64,000 bases of DNA from an uncultured Eggerthellaceae bacterium (lineage in GTDB: Bacteria; Actinomycetota; Coriobacteriia; Coriobacteriales; Eggerthellaceae), in contig CAJTVP010000004.1 in the NCBI GenBank assembly GCA_910580205.1, forward strand, positions 1 through 64,000, written 5' to 3'. Both the position numbers and the translations under genes were made by a program. Under the pieces are notes generated by a model. That model had not been told where the DNA came from. It saw only the letters and a program-made list of their open reading frames with translations, and searched no databases. This document shows positions 8,824 through 22,052 of this stretch, piece after piece; position 1 is the stretch's first letter; each line of letters opens with the position of its first letter.

Positions 8824-9816
8824 TCAGGAGATGGTCTGCGCCTGGACGCAGGTGATGGCGGTCACGCCCACGATGTCATCGGCGCAGCATCCGCGGGAAA
8901 GGTCGTTCACCGGGCGGGCCAAGCCCTGCGTGATGGGCCCGTAGGCTTCCGCTTTCGCCAGGCGCTGCACCAGTTTGTAGCCGGAGTTGCCCGCATCAAG
9001 ATCGGGGAAGATGAGCACGTTCGCGCGTCCTGCGACGGGGGAATCCGGGCACTTGAGCGCCGCCACCTCAGGGCAGAGCGCCGCGTCCACCTGGAGCTCT
9101 CCGTCTATGGCCAGGCCTCTTCCCAGCTCCTTGGCCAAAGCGGTGGCCTCCACCACCTTGCCCGCATCATCGTTCTTCGCGCTGCCGTGGGTGGAATGGG
9201 AGATCAGCGCCACGCGCGGCTCCGACCCGATGAGCGCTTCCCAGGAGCGCGCGCTGGACACGGCGATGTTCGCCAGCCCGTTGGCGTCCGGGTTCACGTT
9301 CAGCCCGCAATCGGCGAAGATGAAGGTGCCATCCTGGCCGTAGGGGCAATCCGGCACGATCATCACGAAGAACGAGCTCACCAGGGCTGCGCCCGGAGCC
9401 GTCTTCAGGATCTGCAAGCTGGGGCGCAGCACATCTCCGGTGGAGTGGCAAGCGCCCGCCACCATGCCATCGGCGCGCCCTGTCTTCACCAGCATGCCGC
9501 CGAAGTACAAGACGTCTTCGATGAGCTTTTCCGCATCCTTTTCGGTCATGCCCTTGGCTTTGCGGATCTGGTAGAGCTCATCAGCCAAGACCTCTGAGAG
9601 GGGGTCGTTCTTCGGGTCTATGATCTGCACGCGGGAAAGCTCTGGGGAGCGGGCCAGGATCTTCTCCTCATCCCCCAGGAGGATCACCTCGGCGAAATCA
9701 GCTTTCACGATCTTGAGCGCGGCGACTTGCGTGCGCTCATCTTCTCCTTCCGCAAGGACGATGGTCTTCTTGTCCGCAGCGGCCTGTTCGATCATGGTGT
9801 CCAGAAACGAGCTCAC
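8824..9816 (-). CDS. pta: Phosphate acetyltransferase
   Basis: A 330-residue short-form enzyme that makes acetyl phosphate from acetyl-CoA, paired with AckA. Family features include the N-terminal TIVLAEGEDERTQVAALK segment, a central DGMVAGACHSTGDVLRPSLQ stretch, and a C-terminal VLIFPDLDAGNSGYKLVQRLAKAEAYGPI stretch. It lacks the N-terminal DRTGG-type regulatory domain of long Pta proteins. The start is GTG 9816 on the minus strand with GAAGGAGGA upstream. Its 5' end is divergent from the pyr operon promoter, with about 65 bases between. Confidence 0.95.
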   Translation of the reverse strand: MSSFLDTMIEQAAADKKTIVLAEGEDERTQVAALKIVKADFAEVILLGDEEKILARSPELSRVQIIDPKNDPLSEVLADELYQIRKAKGMTEKDAEKLIEDVLYFGGMLVKTGRADGMVAGACHSTGDVLRPSLQILKTAPGAALVSSFFVMIVPDCPYGQDGTFIFADCGLNVNPDANGLANIAVSSARSWEALIGSEPRVALISHSTHGSAKNDDAGKVVEATALAKELGRGLAIDGELQVDAALCPEVAALKCPDSPVAGRANVLIFPDLDAGNSGYKLVQRLAKAEAYGPITQGLARPVNDLSRGCCADDIVGVTAITCVQAQTIS

Positions 9817-9880
9817 GGCATCCTCCTTCGGTTCGTTTCACAGCAGTCTAGCAAATGTTCAGAAAGTCCCAAATAAGGGG

Positions 9881-9909
9881 TTATCAGATGGACGGATATA
9901 CCCTATAGT
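9881..9909 (+). promoter_or_regulatory. Promoter of the pyr operon
   Basis: TTATCA and TATAGT are separated by exactly 17 bases. Transcription would start near 9916, just ahead of the leader hairpin at 9926-9990. Confidence 0.7.
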
Positions 9910-9923
9910 GTGCTTGTCTTTAA

Positions 9924-10613
<690 letters not shown>

Positions 10614-10616
10614 CCC

Positions 10617-11561
10617 ATGGCGTTTCCGCACAAGCATCTCATCGACATCACGGAATACTCGCGTGATGACATCATGCTCCTTTTGGAGACGGCCGCGAAG
10701 TTCAAAGAGGTGAACGAGCGGCGCATCAAGCAGGTGCCCACGCTGAAGGGCGCCACCATCGTTAACATGTTCAACGAGCCCTCCACCCGCACGCGCTCCT
10801 CGTTCGAGATCGCGGAGAAGCGCCTCAGCGCCAACAGCTTGAACTTCGGCGGCAGCTCCACCTCCACGGTCAAGGGCGAGAGCCTGTCGGACACGGTGGA
10901 GACGCTCTGCGCCTACAAGATCGACATGATCATCGTCCGTGACAAGCACGCGGGCGTGCCGCGCAAGATCGCGGACCTCTCCGGAGTGCATGTGATTGAC
11001 GCCGGTGATGGCAAGCACCAGCATCCCACCCAAGCCCTTCTGGACCTGTTCTCCATCTGGGAGGAGAAGGGCTCCTTCGAGGGGCTGAACGTGGGCGTCG
11101 TGGGCGACATCGCCCATTCTCGCGTGTGCGGCTCCCTCCTTCCCGCCCTCAAGATCATGGGCGCGAACACGGTGGCCATCGCCCCTCCCACGCTCCTGCC
11201 CGCCCGTCCGGACATCCTGGGGGCGGACGAGGTCACCTCTGACATCGACGGGGTGCTCCCCGACCTCGACGTGGTCTACATGCTCCGCGTCCAGCGCGAG
11301 CGCCTGGAAGGCGCGCCGTTCCCCAGCCTGCGCGAATACAACCAGCTCTTCGGCCTCACGCAGAAGCGCGACGCCCTCATGAAGCCCGATGCCATCGTCT
11401 GCCATCCCGGCCCGATCAACCGCGGCGTTGAGCTTGACTCCTTCATGGCTGACCATCCTGACCGGTCCGTGATCTTGGACCAGGTCTACGCTGGCATCCT
11501 CGTTCGCATGGCCGCTCTCTATCTTCTTCTAGGAGGTTCCAACGATGGCATTGATGCTTAA
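10617..11561 (+). CDS. pyrB: Aspartate carbamoyltransferase catalytic subunit
   Basis: A 314-residue ATCase catalytic chain that condenses carbamoyl phosphate with aspartate. The carbamoyl-phosphate loop STRTRSSFE is at about residues 53-61 and HPTQALLD at about 135. No pyrI regulatory subunit is present in the operon, as in Gram-positive systems. It starts 3 bases after the pyrR stop, with AAAGGGGAG upstream, and its last 17 bases overlap pyrC, so translation is probably coupled. Confidence 0.96.
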   Translation: MAFPHKHLIDITEYSRDDIMLLLETAAKFKEVNERRIKQVPTLKGATIVNMFNEPSTRTRSSFEIAEKRLSANSLNFGGSSTSTVKGESLSDTVETLCAYKIDMIIVRDKHAGVPRKIADLSGVHVIDAGDGKHQHPTQALLDLFSIWEEKGSFEGLNVGVVGDIAHSRVCGSLLPALKIMGANTVAIAPPTLLPARPDILGADEVTSDIDGVLPDLDVVYMLRVQRERLEGAPFPSLREYNQLFGLTQKRDALMKPDAIVCHPGPINRGVELDSFMADHPDRSVILDQVYAGILVRMAALYLLLGGSNDGIDA

Positions 11562-12837
11562 GAACGCGCGCTGCATTGACCCGCAGGTGGGTTTGGATGA
11601 GGTGTGCGACATCCTCATCCGCGACGGCAAGATCATGGAGGTGGGCCATGGCCTCTCCATGGAGAAGGGCGTCGAGCGCGACCTTTCCGGCAAGGTGCTG
11701 ACGCCGGGGCTCGTGGACATGCACGTCCATCTGCGTGAGCCGGGCTATGAGCAGAAAGAGGACATCGCCTCCGGCACGCGCGCTGCGGCCCATGGCGGCT
11801 TCACGGCGGTCTGCGCCATGCCGAACACCGATCCGGTCATCGACAACGCGGTCGGCGTTGAATACGTGAAAGCCCGCGCGAAGGATGTGGGCAAGTGCCG
11901 CGTCATCGTGTCCGGCGCGTGCACGAAGGGCCTCAAAGGTGAGATCCTGGCCGAGATGGGCGACATGCACGCTCATGGGGTCCGCGCGTTCACTGATGAT
12001 GGCCATGGCGTGCAGGATGCGGGCATGATGCGTCGCGTCATGGACTACGCCTCTCAGTTCGACTGCGTGGTCATGCCGCACTGCCAGGATGATTCGCTGG
12101 TGGGCGAGGGTCAGGTGAACGAAGGGGTGGCCTCCACCCGGCTGGGGATGCTCGGCTGGCCTGCGGAGGGCGAGGAGCTGGAGATCGCCCGCGACATCGC
12201 GCTCTGCCGCCTGACCGGCTGCCCGCTGCACATCCAGCACCTGACCACGGCTCGCGGGCTGGACATGGTGCGCGCTGCGAAAGCGGAAGGCCTGCCCGTC
12301 ACCTGCGAGGTCACGCCGCATCACCTCTTCCTCACCGAAGATGACATCACCGACGAATACCCCACCTCCCTCAAGGTGAATCCGCCGTTGCGCACCGCTG
12401 ATGACGCGGTGGCGCTCGTGGAGGGCCTGGTGGACGGCACCATCGACGCCATCGTCACCGATCATGCTCCTCACACCGACTGGGAGAAGGACCGCGAGTT
12501 CGAACTGGCGCCCTTCGGCATGATCGGCCTTGAGACGTCTTTGGGCCTCGTGCTCACGAAGCTGGTGGATAACGGCATCATCACTTACGAGCGCATGATC
12601 GAGCTCATGGCGGTGAACCCGCGTGGGATCCTCCGCGAAGAGCCGGTGCGCCTGGAGGCGGGGAGCGTCGCCGACCTCACGGTGTTCGATCCGGAGCAGA
12701 CTTGGACCGTGGAGCGTTCGGGCTTCTATTCCAAGGCGGGCAACTCCGGCTTCCTCGGCGCGGAGCTCAAGGGCAAGGCGACCGACGTGTTCGTCGGCGG
12801 CTATGCCACCATGGAAGATGGTGCGATCGTTGAGTGA
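11545..12837 (+). CDS. pyrC: Dihydroorotase
   Basis: A 430-residue class I dihydroorotase (amidohydrolase fold) that cyclises carbamoyl aspartate. Metal-binding residues are seen in DMHVHLREPG (HxH), then conserved His segments around CHCQDDSL-like and ITPHHLFLTE-like positions, and the catalytic Asp in TDHAPHT. ATG 11545 lies within the end of pyrB, with a strong AGGAGG about 7 bases upstream. The end overlaps the likely carA start. Confidence 0.95.
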   Translation: MALMLKNARCIDPQVGLDEVCDILIRDGKIMEVGHGLSMEKGVERDLSGKVLTPGLVDMHVHLREPGYEQKEDIASGTRAAAHGGFTAVCAMPNTDPVIDNAVGVEYVKARAKDVGKCRVIVSGACTKGLKGEILAEMGDMHAHGVRAFTDDGHGVQDAGMMRRVMDYASQFDCVVMPHCQDDSLVGEGQVNEGVASTRLGMLGWPAEGEELEIARDIALCRLTGCPLHIQHLTTARGLDMVRAAKAEGLPVTCEVTPHHLFLTEDDITDEYPTSLKVNPPLRTADDAVALVEGLVDGTIDAIVTDHAPHTDWEKDREFELAPFGMIGLETSLGLVLTKLVDNGIITYERMIELMAVNPRGILREEPVRLEAGSVADLTVFDPEQTWTVERSGFYSKAGNSGFLGAELKGKATDVFVGGYATMEDGAIVE

Positions 12838-14162
12838 GCCATCCACCACGCTGCTCTCCGGCACGTCGAAAGGGGTGCAAGCCCCGGCGGTGCTGGTGCT
12901 TGAGGACGGGACGGCCTTCCGGGGTCGTTCAGTCGGCGCACCGGGCGAAGTGTGCGGAGAGGCGTGCTTCAACACATCCATCGAAGGGTACTTGGAAGTG
13001 CTCACCGATCCGTCTTACGCCGGCCAGGTGATCACCATGACCTACCCGCAGATCGGCAATTACGGCGTGTCCCTTGACGACGTCCAGCGCGCGCAGGTGT
13101 TCGCCCGCGGGCTGGTGGCGCGTGATGTGTGCCCCACGCCTTCAAGCTGGCGCTCCGAGATGCCGTTGCCTCAGTTCTTGCGCGAGCATGGCATCGTCGC
13201 CATCGAGGGAGTGGATACGCGCGCCCTGGTCCGCCATCTCCGGGAGAAGGGAGCCATGGGCTGCATCCTGTCCACGGAGGATCTGGATGTGGAGAGCTTG
13301 CGGGCGAAGGTCCAGGCCGCACCCGCCCTTCAAGGACAGAACCTGGTCGAAGGCGTGTCTGGCGCTCCCATGACGCCTCAGTTGGGCGCGCCCGCTTCCC
13401 ACAGCTTCGCGAAGCCTCCCACCCCGAAGGCTTCGCATCATGTGGTGGCTTACGACTGCGGCATCAAGGAATCCATCCTGGGCTCTCTGGCCGCTGCCGG
13501 CTGCCGCGTCACCTGCGTCCCTTGGGATGCGTCCGCCGAAGACGTGCTGGCGTTGGATCCCGACGGCGTGTTCTTGAGCAACGGCCCCGGAGATCCGGAA
13601 GCGGTCGCCGCCACGAGCGCGGCGGCTGCGGAGCTTTTGGGGCGCGTTCCCGTGTTCGGCATCTGCCTGGGCCATCAGATGCTGGGTCTGGCTGCGGACG
13701 GCAGCGCCATGAAGCTCAGCTACGGGCACCGCGGCGGCAATCATCCGGTCATGAACTTGATCACAGGCCAAGTGGAGGTCACTTCCCAGAACCATGGATT
13801 CGCCATCCGGTTCGACAGCTTGGGACCGCTCATCCCAGAGCTTTCCGGCGGCATGGCCGAGCACGAGGATGATCTGCGCGTCTGGGCCGAGCGGGGCATA
13901 GCCCCTGTCGTGCAGAACGAGCGCTTCGGGCGCATCCGCCTTTCGCACGTGAGCCTGAATGACGGCACGCTGGAGGGCCTGGAGTTCCTGGACGCCCCCG
14001 CCTTCTGCGTGCAGTACCACCCGGAATCATCTCCCGGACCCTCGGATTCGCGCTATCTGTTCGCCGCGTTCTCCGATCTCATGGATGGCGGCGCGGACGT
14101 GCTCTCGGTGGACATCGCATCCGACCGGCTTTCTGGTTGGAAGCTGGGAGGGGAGGCGGACC

Positions 14163-14176
<14 letters not shown>
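12818..14176 (+). CDS. carA: Carbamoyl-phosphate synthase small (glutaminase) subunit
   Basis: A glutamine amidotransferase of about 452 residues supplying ammonia to CarB. The N-terminal domain has LEDGTAFRG and [14 protein letters not shown]. The class I amidotransferase domain has the nucleophile in [10 protein letters not shown] and the catalytic His-Glu in [10 protein letters not shown]. The start is uncertain: ATG 12818 and TTG 12830 both lie inside the end of pyrC, and neither has a textbook ribosome site. Residues before about 20 are not conserved, so a slightly later start is possible. It overlaps carB by 14 bases. Confidence 0.93.
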
Positions 14177-17381
<3,205 letters not shown>

Positions 17382-17428
17382 GGCGCGCGGGGTACAATGA
17401 GGAGACGATCGCGAGGAGAAGGAGCCCT

Positions 17429-18226
17429 ATGGGACTAGAAGACCATCGAGCGCAGGTGATCTCGAACCGGCATCTGTTCGGGCCGCTCTACCTGATGGAG
17501 CTCACCTGCCCGTTCGTGGCCGCGAACATCATGGGCGGCCAATTCGTGCACATGGAGATACCGGATCGAGAAGCGCACATCCTGAGGCGGCCCTTCTCCA
17601 TCTTCGCGCGGGACGAGGAAGCGGAGACGGTGGAGATCCTCTACCAAGTGCTCGGCGCTGGGACGGAGGCCATGGCCACCTGGGAGCCGGGATCCGAGAC
17701 GCGCATGATCGGCTGCATCGGGCGCGGCTGGGAGTTTCCGTATTCCACCGAGCGCGCGCTCATCGTGGGCGGTGGCGTGGGGGCGGCTCCGCTCTACCTG
17801 CTGGCCCAGGACCTGATGGATGCGGATGTGGAGACGGACGTCATCTTGGGCGCCAGCACCGAAGGGGCGCTCGTGTGCCGGGCGCGCTACGAGGAAGCCT
17901 GCGGCAAGATGCCGGCTTGCTCCACGGATGATGGCACGTTCGGACGCGCCGGGTTCGCCACGGTGCTCTTGGAAGAGGCCCTCTCGCGAGCCAGTGAAGA
18001 GGGAAGGCCCTATGACTACGCCGCCGTCTGCGGACCGGAGCCGTTCATGCGCGCTTGCGCGAAGATGCTCGCAGACGCGGGCGTTCCCACGCAGGTGTCT
18101 TTGGAGCGCAGGATGGCTTGCGGCATCGGCGCGTGCCTGTCCTGCGTTGTCGAGACCGCGTCCGGCAAGCGGCGCGCCTGCGTAGACGGCCCCATCTTCG
18201 AAGCGGAGGACATCCTATGGCAGTGA
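17429..18226 (+). CDS. pyrK: Dihydroorotate dehydrogenase electron-transfer subunit
   Basis: A 265-residue flavoprotein that passes electrons from dihydroorotate oxidation at PyrD to NAD+. The FAD domain has RRPFSIF (about 52-58) and the NAD domain starts with IVGGGVGAAPLY. The C-terminal [2Fe-2S] site is CGIGACLSC followed after 12 residues by CVDGP. AGGAGAAGGAG lies before the ATG. The gene overlaps pyrD by 10 bases, consistent with the PyrD1B-PyrK heterotetramer typical of anaerobes and Gram-positives. Confidence 0.94.
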   Translation: MGLEDHRAQVISNRHLFGPLYLMELTCPFVAANIMGGQFVHMEIPDREAHILRRPFSIFARDEEAETVEILYQVLGAGTEAMATWEPGSETRMIGCIGRGWEFPYSTERALIVGGGVGAAPLYLLAQDLMDADVETDVILGASTEGALVCRARYEEACGKMPACSTDDGTFGRAGFATVLLEEALSRASEEGRPYDYAAVCGPEPFMRACAKMLADAGVPTQVSLERRMACGIGACLSCVVETASGKRRACVDGPIFEAEDILWQ

Positions 18227-19125
18227 TGAGCGTGGACTTGGGCGGCCTTCCCATGAAGAATCCCGTCACCGTGGCTTCCGGCACCTTCGCCGCAGGCCAG
18301 GAGTACGCGGATTTCGTCGATGTGGCGAAGCTGGGGGCGGTCACCACCAAAGGCGTGTCCTTGCATGGCTGGGAGGGCAACGACATCCCGCGCATCGCGG
18401 AGACTCCCTCTGGCATGCTGAACTCCATCGGGTTGCAGAACCCTGGCGTGGAGCATCTCTGCGCCCATGAGATCCCATGGCTGGAAGGCCAAGGCGCCAC
18501 GATCATCGTGAACGTGTCCGGGCACAGCCTGGAAGAATACGTGGCGGTCATCGAGCGTCTGGAATCAGCGCCGGTGGATGCCTATGAGGTGAACATCTCC
18601 TGCCCGAACGTGGATGCGGGCGGCATGACCTTTGGCTGCGACTGCGGTCAGGCGGGACGCGTGGTGTCAGCCTGCCGAAAGGCCACCGATCGTCCGCTCA
18701 TCGTGAAGCTCACGCCGAACGTGACCGACGTCACTGAGATCGCGCGCGCGGCTGAAGAGGCTGGGGCGGACGCGATCTCCCTCATCAACACGCTTCTGGG
18801 CATGGCTGTGGACGCGAAGGCCCGCAAATCGGTGCTGGCGCGCGTGGTCGGGGGCTTGTCCGGCCCTGCTGTGAAGCCGGTGGCGCTCCGGATGGTCTGG
18901 CAGTGCGCCAAGGCCGTGAAGCTCCCCATCCTGGGGATGGGCGGCATAGCCTCCGGGGAGGATGCGGTGGAGTTCATGCTGGCAGGCGCCACAGCGGTGG
19001 CTGTGGGCACGGCGAACTTCATGAACCCGCGCGCATCCCTTGACGTGGTGGAGGGCATCCGCGCGTTCTGCGAAGCTGAGGGCGTGGAAGATGTCAAAGA
19101 GCTGATAGGAGGCTTGGCATGCTGA
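18217..19125 (+). CDS. pyrD: Dihydroorotate dehydrogenase, class 1B catalytic subunit
   Basis: A 302-residue FMN-binding TIM barrel oxidising dihydroorotate to orotate. Family features are NPVTVASGTF near the N-terminus, the catalytic-loop segment NISCPNVDAGG with a Cys base, VKLTPNVTDV, and the FMN phosphate segment GMGGIASGEDAVEFMLAGATAVAVGTANF. Class 1B is supported by the Cys and by the adjacent pyrK. ATG 18217 has GCGGAGGA upstream and overlaps pyrK; an ATG at 18226 is an alternative. The frame open upstream of this is a shadow of pyrK. Confidence 0.95.
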   Translation: MAVMSVDLGGLPMKNPVTVASGTFAAGQEYADFVDVAKLGAVTTKGVSLHGWEGNDIPRIAETPSGMLNSIGLQNPGVEHLCAHEIPWLEGQGATIIVNVSGHSLEEYVAVIERLESAPVDAYEVNISCPNVDAGGMTFGCDCGQAGRVVSACRKATDRPLIVKLTPNVTDVTEIARAAEEAGADAISLINTLLGMAVDAKARKSVLARVVGGLSGPAVKPVALRMVWQCAKAVKLPILGMGGIASGEDAVEFMLAGATAVAVGTANFMNPRASLDVVEGIRAFCEAEGVEDVKELIGGLAC

Positions 19126-19847
19126 CCGCATTCGACGGCACGCGCAAAATCGACCGAACCATCATCGCGCTCGATTGCGAGGCGGATAAAGCCATCGCCA
19201 TAGCGTACGCGCTGGCGGGACGGGCGAAGTGGGTGAAGATCGGGATGACGCTCTTCTACGCCTACGGCACGGACCTGGTGAAGATGCTGAAGGACCGCGG
19301 GTACCAGGTGTTCCTGGACCTCAAGTTCCACGACATCCCCCATCAAGTGCTGGGGGCGGCGCGTTCGGCCGCTGAGACGGGCGCGGACATGATCACCATG
19401 CAGACGAGCGGCGGCGTTCCCATGATGGAATCCGCGCAACAAGGCGCGCGGGAAGGCGCTGCGCGCATAGGCGCTGACGTGCCGGTCACGCTCGGCATCA
19501 CGGTCCTCACTTCCATGGATCAAGCCACGTTGGAGCAGGTAGGCGTCATGCGCCCGATGCAGGAGCAGGTGCTCTCTCTGGCCCATTTGACCCAGGTCGC
19601 GGGCATCTCGGGCGTGGTCGCATCTCCTCAGGAGGCATCAGAGCTGCGCGCGGTCCTGGGAGAGGATGCCTACATCGTGACGCCGGGCGTGCGCCCCTCA
19701 TGGGCCGCGAAGGGGGATCAGAGCCGCATCGCCACGCCGGCTGACGCGTTTTCGAACGGGGCGTCCCACATCGTCATCGGCCGTCCCATCACGGATGCGG
19801 AAGATCCAGTGCGCGCGTTCGAGATGATCGCCGAGGAGCTGGCATGA
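19119..19847 (+). CDS. pyrF: Orotidine 5'-phosphate decarboxylase
   Basis: A 242-residue type 1 OMP decarboxylase, the last step to UMP. The catalytic charged network is visible in VFLDLKFHDIPHQV (Lys and Asp), with IALDCE at the N-terminus and TPGVRP and IVIGRPIT in the phosphate-binding part. ATAGGAGG precedes the ATG, which lies inside the end of pyrD. pyrE is not found anywhere in this window, so orotate phosphoribosyltransferase must be encoded elsewhere. Confidence 0.95.
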   Translation: MLTAFDGTRKIDRTIIALDCEADKAIAIAYALAGRAKWVKIGMTLFYAYGTDLVKMLKDRGYQVFLDLKFHDIPHQVLGAARSAAETGADMITMQTSGGVPMMESAQQGAREGAARIGADVPVTLGITVLTSMDQATLEQVGVMRPMQEQVLSLAHLTQVAGISGVVASPQEASELRAVLGEDAYIVTPGVRPSWAAKGDQSRIATPADAFSNGASHIVIGRPITDAEDPVRAFEMIAEELA

Positions 19848-20398
19848 CGGAGAAAGGGAAGCTCTTCGTCATCTCAGGTCCCTCAGGCGTGGGCAAGGGC
19901 ACGCTCGTGTCCAAGTTGGCCGAGGAGCCTGGCATCTGGGTGTCGGTGAGCGCCACCACCCGCGGCCCCCGTGAGGGCGAGGTGGATGGTGAGGATTATT
20001 TCTTCATGGACAAGGATGCGTTCCTTGAGAAAGCGGCCCAGGGCGGCTTCATCGAATGGGCTGAATACAGCGGGAACTGCTACGGAACGCCCGCTGACGT
20101 GGTCCAAGCTCACCTGGATACGGGGGAGAGCGTCATCCTGGAGATCGAGGTGCAGGGCGCGGCCCAGGTCAAGGAGAAGCTGCCGGAAGCTGTGCTCATC
20201 TTCATCGAACCGCCCAGCTTGGAAGAGCTGGAAGCGCGCCTGCGCGGGCGCGGCACTGAGTCCGATGAGGCCATCGCGCGCCGCTTGGCTGCGGCGAAGG
20301 TGGAGTTGGAAGAGAAAATGAAGTATGATACCGTGCTTGTGAATGACGACCTTGACCGCGCGTTCGAAGAGCTCAAGATGCGCGTGCGCAACGCTTGA
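19844..20398 (+). CDS. gmk: Guanylate kinase
   Basis: A 184-residue enzyme converting GMP to GDP. The P-loop GPSGVGKGTLV is at about residues 10-20, and SATTRGPREGEVDGEDYFF is the GMP-binding segment. Length is slightly short but complete. The ATG overlaps the pyrF stop by 4 bases (ATGA), so it continues the pyrimidine run. It is followed closely by rpoZ, a common gene order. Confidence 0.96.
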   Translation: MTEKGKLFVISGPSGVGKGTLVSKLAEEPGIWVSVSATTRGPREGEVDGEDYFFMDKDAFLEKAAQGGFIEWAEYSGNCYGTPADVVQAHLDTGESVILEIEVQGAAQVKEKLPEAVLIFIEPPSLEELEARLRGRGTESDEAIARRLAAAKVELEEKMKYDTVLVNDDLDRAFEELKMRVRNA

Positions 20399-20416
20399 AC
20401 AGAAGAGGACTGCTGA

Positions 20417-20677
20417 ATGAGCATCATCAAACCTGACATCGACGTTTTGTTGGAAGACGCGGACAACGACCGCTTCCTTTTGTGCACCATGGCATCGAAG
20501 CGCGCCCATGACATCAATGACATGATGTGCGGCCAGCGCGATCGCGCCATCCAGCTCCAATCCGCGATCGAGATCGCCCGCGCGGTGGATGCCAAGCCGC
20601 TCACCATGGCGTTCAATGAGATCGCGCGCAAAGACGTCTCATTCGATCCTGATTCTGTGCATCTCTGCGAAGAATGA
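20417..20677 (+). CDS. rpoZ: RNA polymerase omega subunit
   Basis: An 86-residue omega subunit that helps assemble RNA polymerase. The N-terminal IKPDIDVLLEDADNDRFLLCTMASKRAHDIN stretch matches the family core, including the Ser-Lys-Arg-Ala segment. It follows gmk by 18 bases with AGAGGACTGCTGA upstream, and overlaps thiI by 4 bases. Confidence 0.9.
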   Translation: MSIIKPDIDVLLEDADNDRFLLCTMASKRAHDINDMMCGQRDRAIQLQSAIEIARAVDAKPLTMAFNEIARKDVSFDPDSVHLCEE

Positions 20678-21873
20678 GCGGCTCCGCACCGTTCCAGCGC
20701 GTCGTCTTAGTCCATTATCATGAGATAGGCCTCAAGGGCCATAATCGACAGCGCTTCGAAACGCGCCTCCTCAAGAACATCGAATCGTTGGCCTCCGGCT
20801 TCGATGTGGTGACCGTGCACCGCCTCTCAGGGCGGCTCATCGTGTTCCTCCGGGAGGGGGCGGTTCAAGCGCAAGCCGAAGCATGTGCCACGTTCATCGC
20901 GCGCATCCCCGGCGTGGCGCGCACCTCTTGCGGATTCAAATGCGGCCGCGACATCGACCAGATCAGCGCTGCAGCGGTGGATGCGTTGGGGCAAGCCGCT
21001 CCCTTCGCCAGCTTCAAAGTGGCGGCCCGGCGCTCGCACACGGATTTCGAGATGGACTCCATGACCATGAACAAGGTCGTGGGCGCGGCGCTCTGCGAAG
21101 CGTATCCTGACGCGCGCGTGCGGATGAAAGAGATGGATGTGGTCGTCCACGTGGAAGTGGTGCAGAACAGCGCGTTCGTGAGCGCGTTCTCCATCCCTGG
21201 CGTGGGCGGCCTTCCAGTGGGATCCTCAGGCAAGCTCATGGCCCTGCTCTCCAGCGGCATCGACTCCCCGGTGGCTCTCTGGCAGATGGCGAAGCGCGGG
21301 GCGGTTTGCCATGCTGTCCATTTCTCAGGAGCGCCGGAGACGAGCGACGTTTCGGAATACCTGGTGGATGACATCGCGCATGTGCTGGAGCAGACCGGCT
21401 GCATCCGCTCCGTTTTCACGGTGGAGCTGGGCGGCTATCAACGGGAAATCTCCCTTTCCTGTCCGCCATCGCTGCGCGTCATCCTCTACCGGCGGCTCAT
21501 GCTCAAAGTGGCTGAGCGCTTGGCATCGCAGGTGGGCGCGAAGGGTCTCATCACGGGGGAGAGCCTGGGACAGGTGGCTTCGCAGACGCTGGACAACATC
21601 TGCTGCACGGATGACGCCGTCGCCATGCCCGTGCTCCGTCCGCTCATCGGTACGGACAAACAGGACATCATCTCCACCGCGAAGATGATCGGAACGTACT
21701 CCATTTCCACCGAAGATGCGCCGGATTGCTGCACGCTGTTCATGCCGCGCTCCCCTGAGACCCATGGCAAAGTGGCCCAGGTGCGCGAAGCTGAAAGCCA
21801 GTTCCCGGAAGAGGAATGGGTCGAGCGGATCGTCTCTGAGGCGCGCTTGCGGGAATACCGGCAACCGAAGTAG
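20674..21873 (+). CDS. thiI: tRNA 4-thiouridine synthase ThiI
   Basis: A 399-residue protein that adenylates U8 of tRNA for s4U formation and may supply sulfur for thiazole. It has an N-terminal ferredoxin-like and THUMP region (about 1-170) and a PP-loop domain with LLSSGIDSPVALW and ITGESLGQVASQTLDN. It ends without the C-terminal rhodanese domain of the E. coli enzyme, so sulfur probably comes from a partner cysteine desulfurase. It overlaps rpoZ (ATGA) and is the last gene of the run. Confidence 0.93.
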   Translation: MSGSAPFQRVVLVHYHEIGLKGHNRQRFETRLLKNIESLASGFDVVTVHRLSGRLIVFLREGAVQAQAEACATFIARIPGVARTSCGFKCGRDIDQISAAAVDALGQAAPFASFKVAARRSHTDFEMDSMTMNKVVGAALCEAYPDARVRMKEMDVVVHVEVVQNSAFVSAFSIPGVGGLPVGSSGKLMALLSSGIDSPVALWQMAKRGAVCHAVHFSGAPETSDVSEYLVDDIAHVLEQTGCIRSVFTVELGGYQREISLSCPPSLRVILYRRLMLKVAERLASQVGAKGLITGESLGQVASQTLDNICCTDDAVAMPVLRPLIGTDKQDIISTAKMIGTYSISTEDAPDCCTLFMPRSPETHGKVAQVREAESQFPEEEWVERIVSEARLREYRQPK

Positions 21874-22052
21874 GATCTTTCGCAGCTTTCGCATCATCCT
21901 TTGATTAATCTCTGATGGGTCGCCGCAGGATATGGCTCGGAACATGGTGAAGCTCTGACGCGTCGCCGATGGGCTTTCGGCGAACCTCTTCCATGGATAT
22001 GGCGAATGGGATGGTTAGCCTTGGATTCTGAACAGATCCTCAAGGAGCCGCC
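21874..22052. other. Intergenic region thiI-comEA
   Basis: A 179-base gap that ends the pyr run. A modest hairpin GCCGA/TCGGC lies near 21967-21983 without a T run. CAAGGAG precedes the comEA ATG. No clear promoter hexamers were found. Confidence 0.4.
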
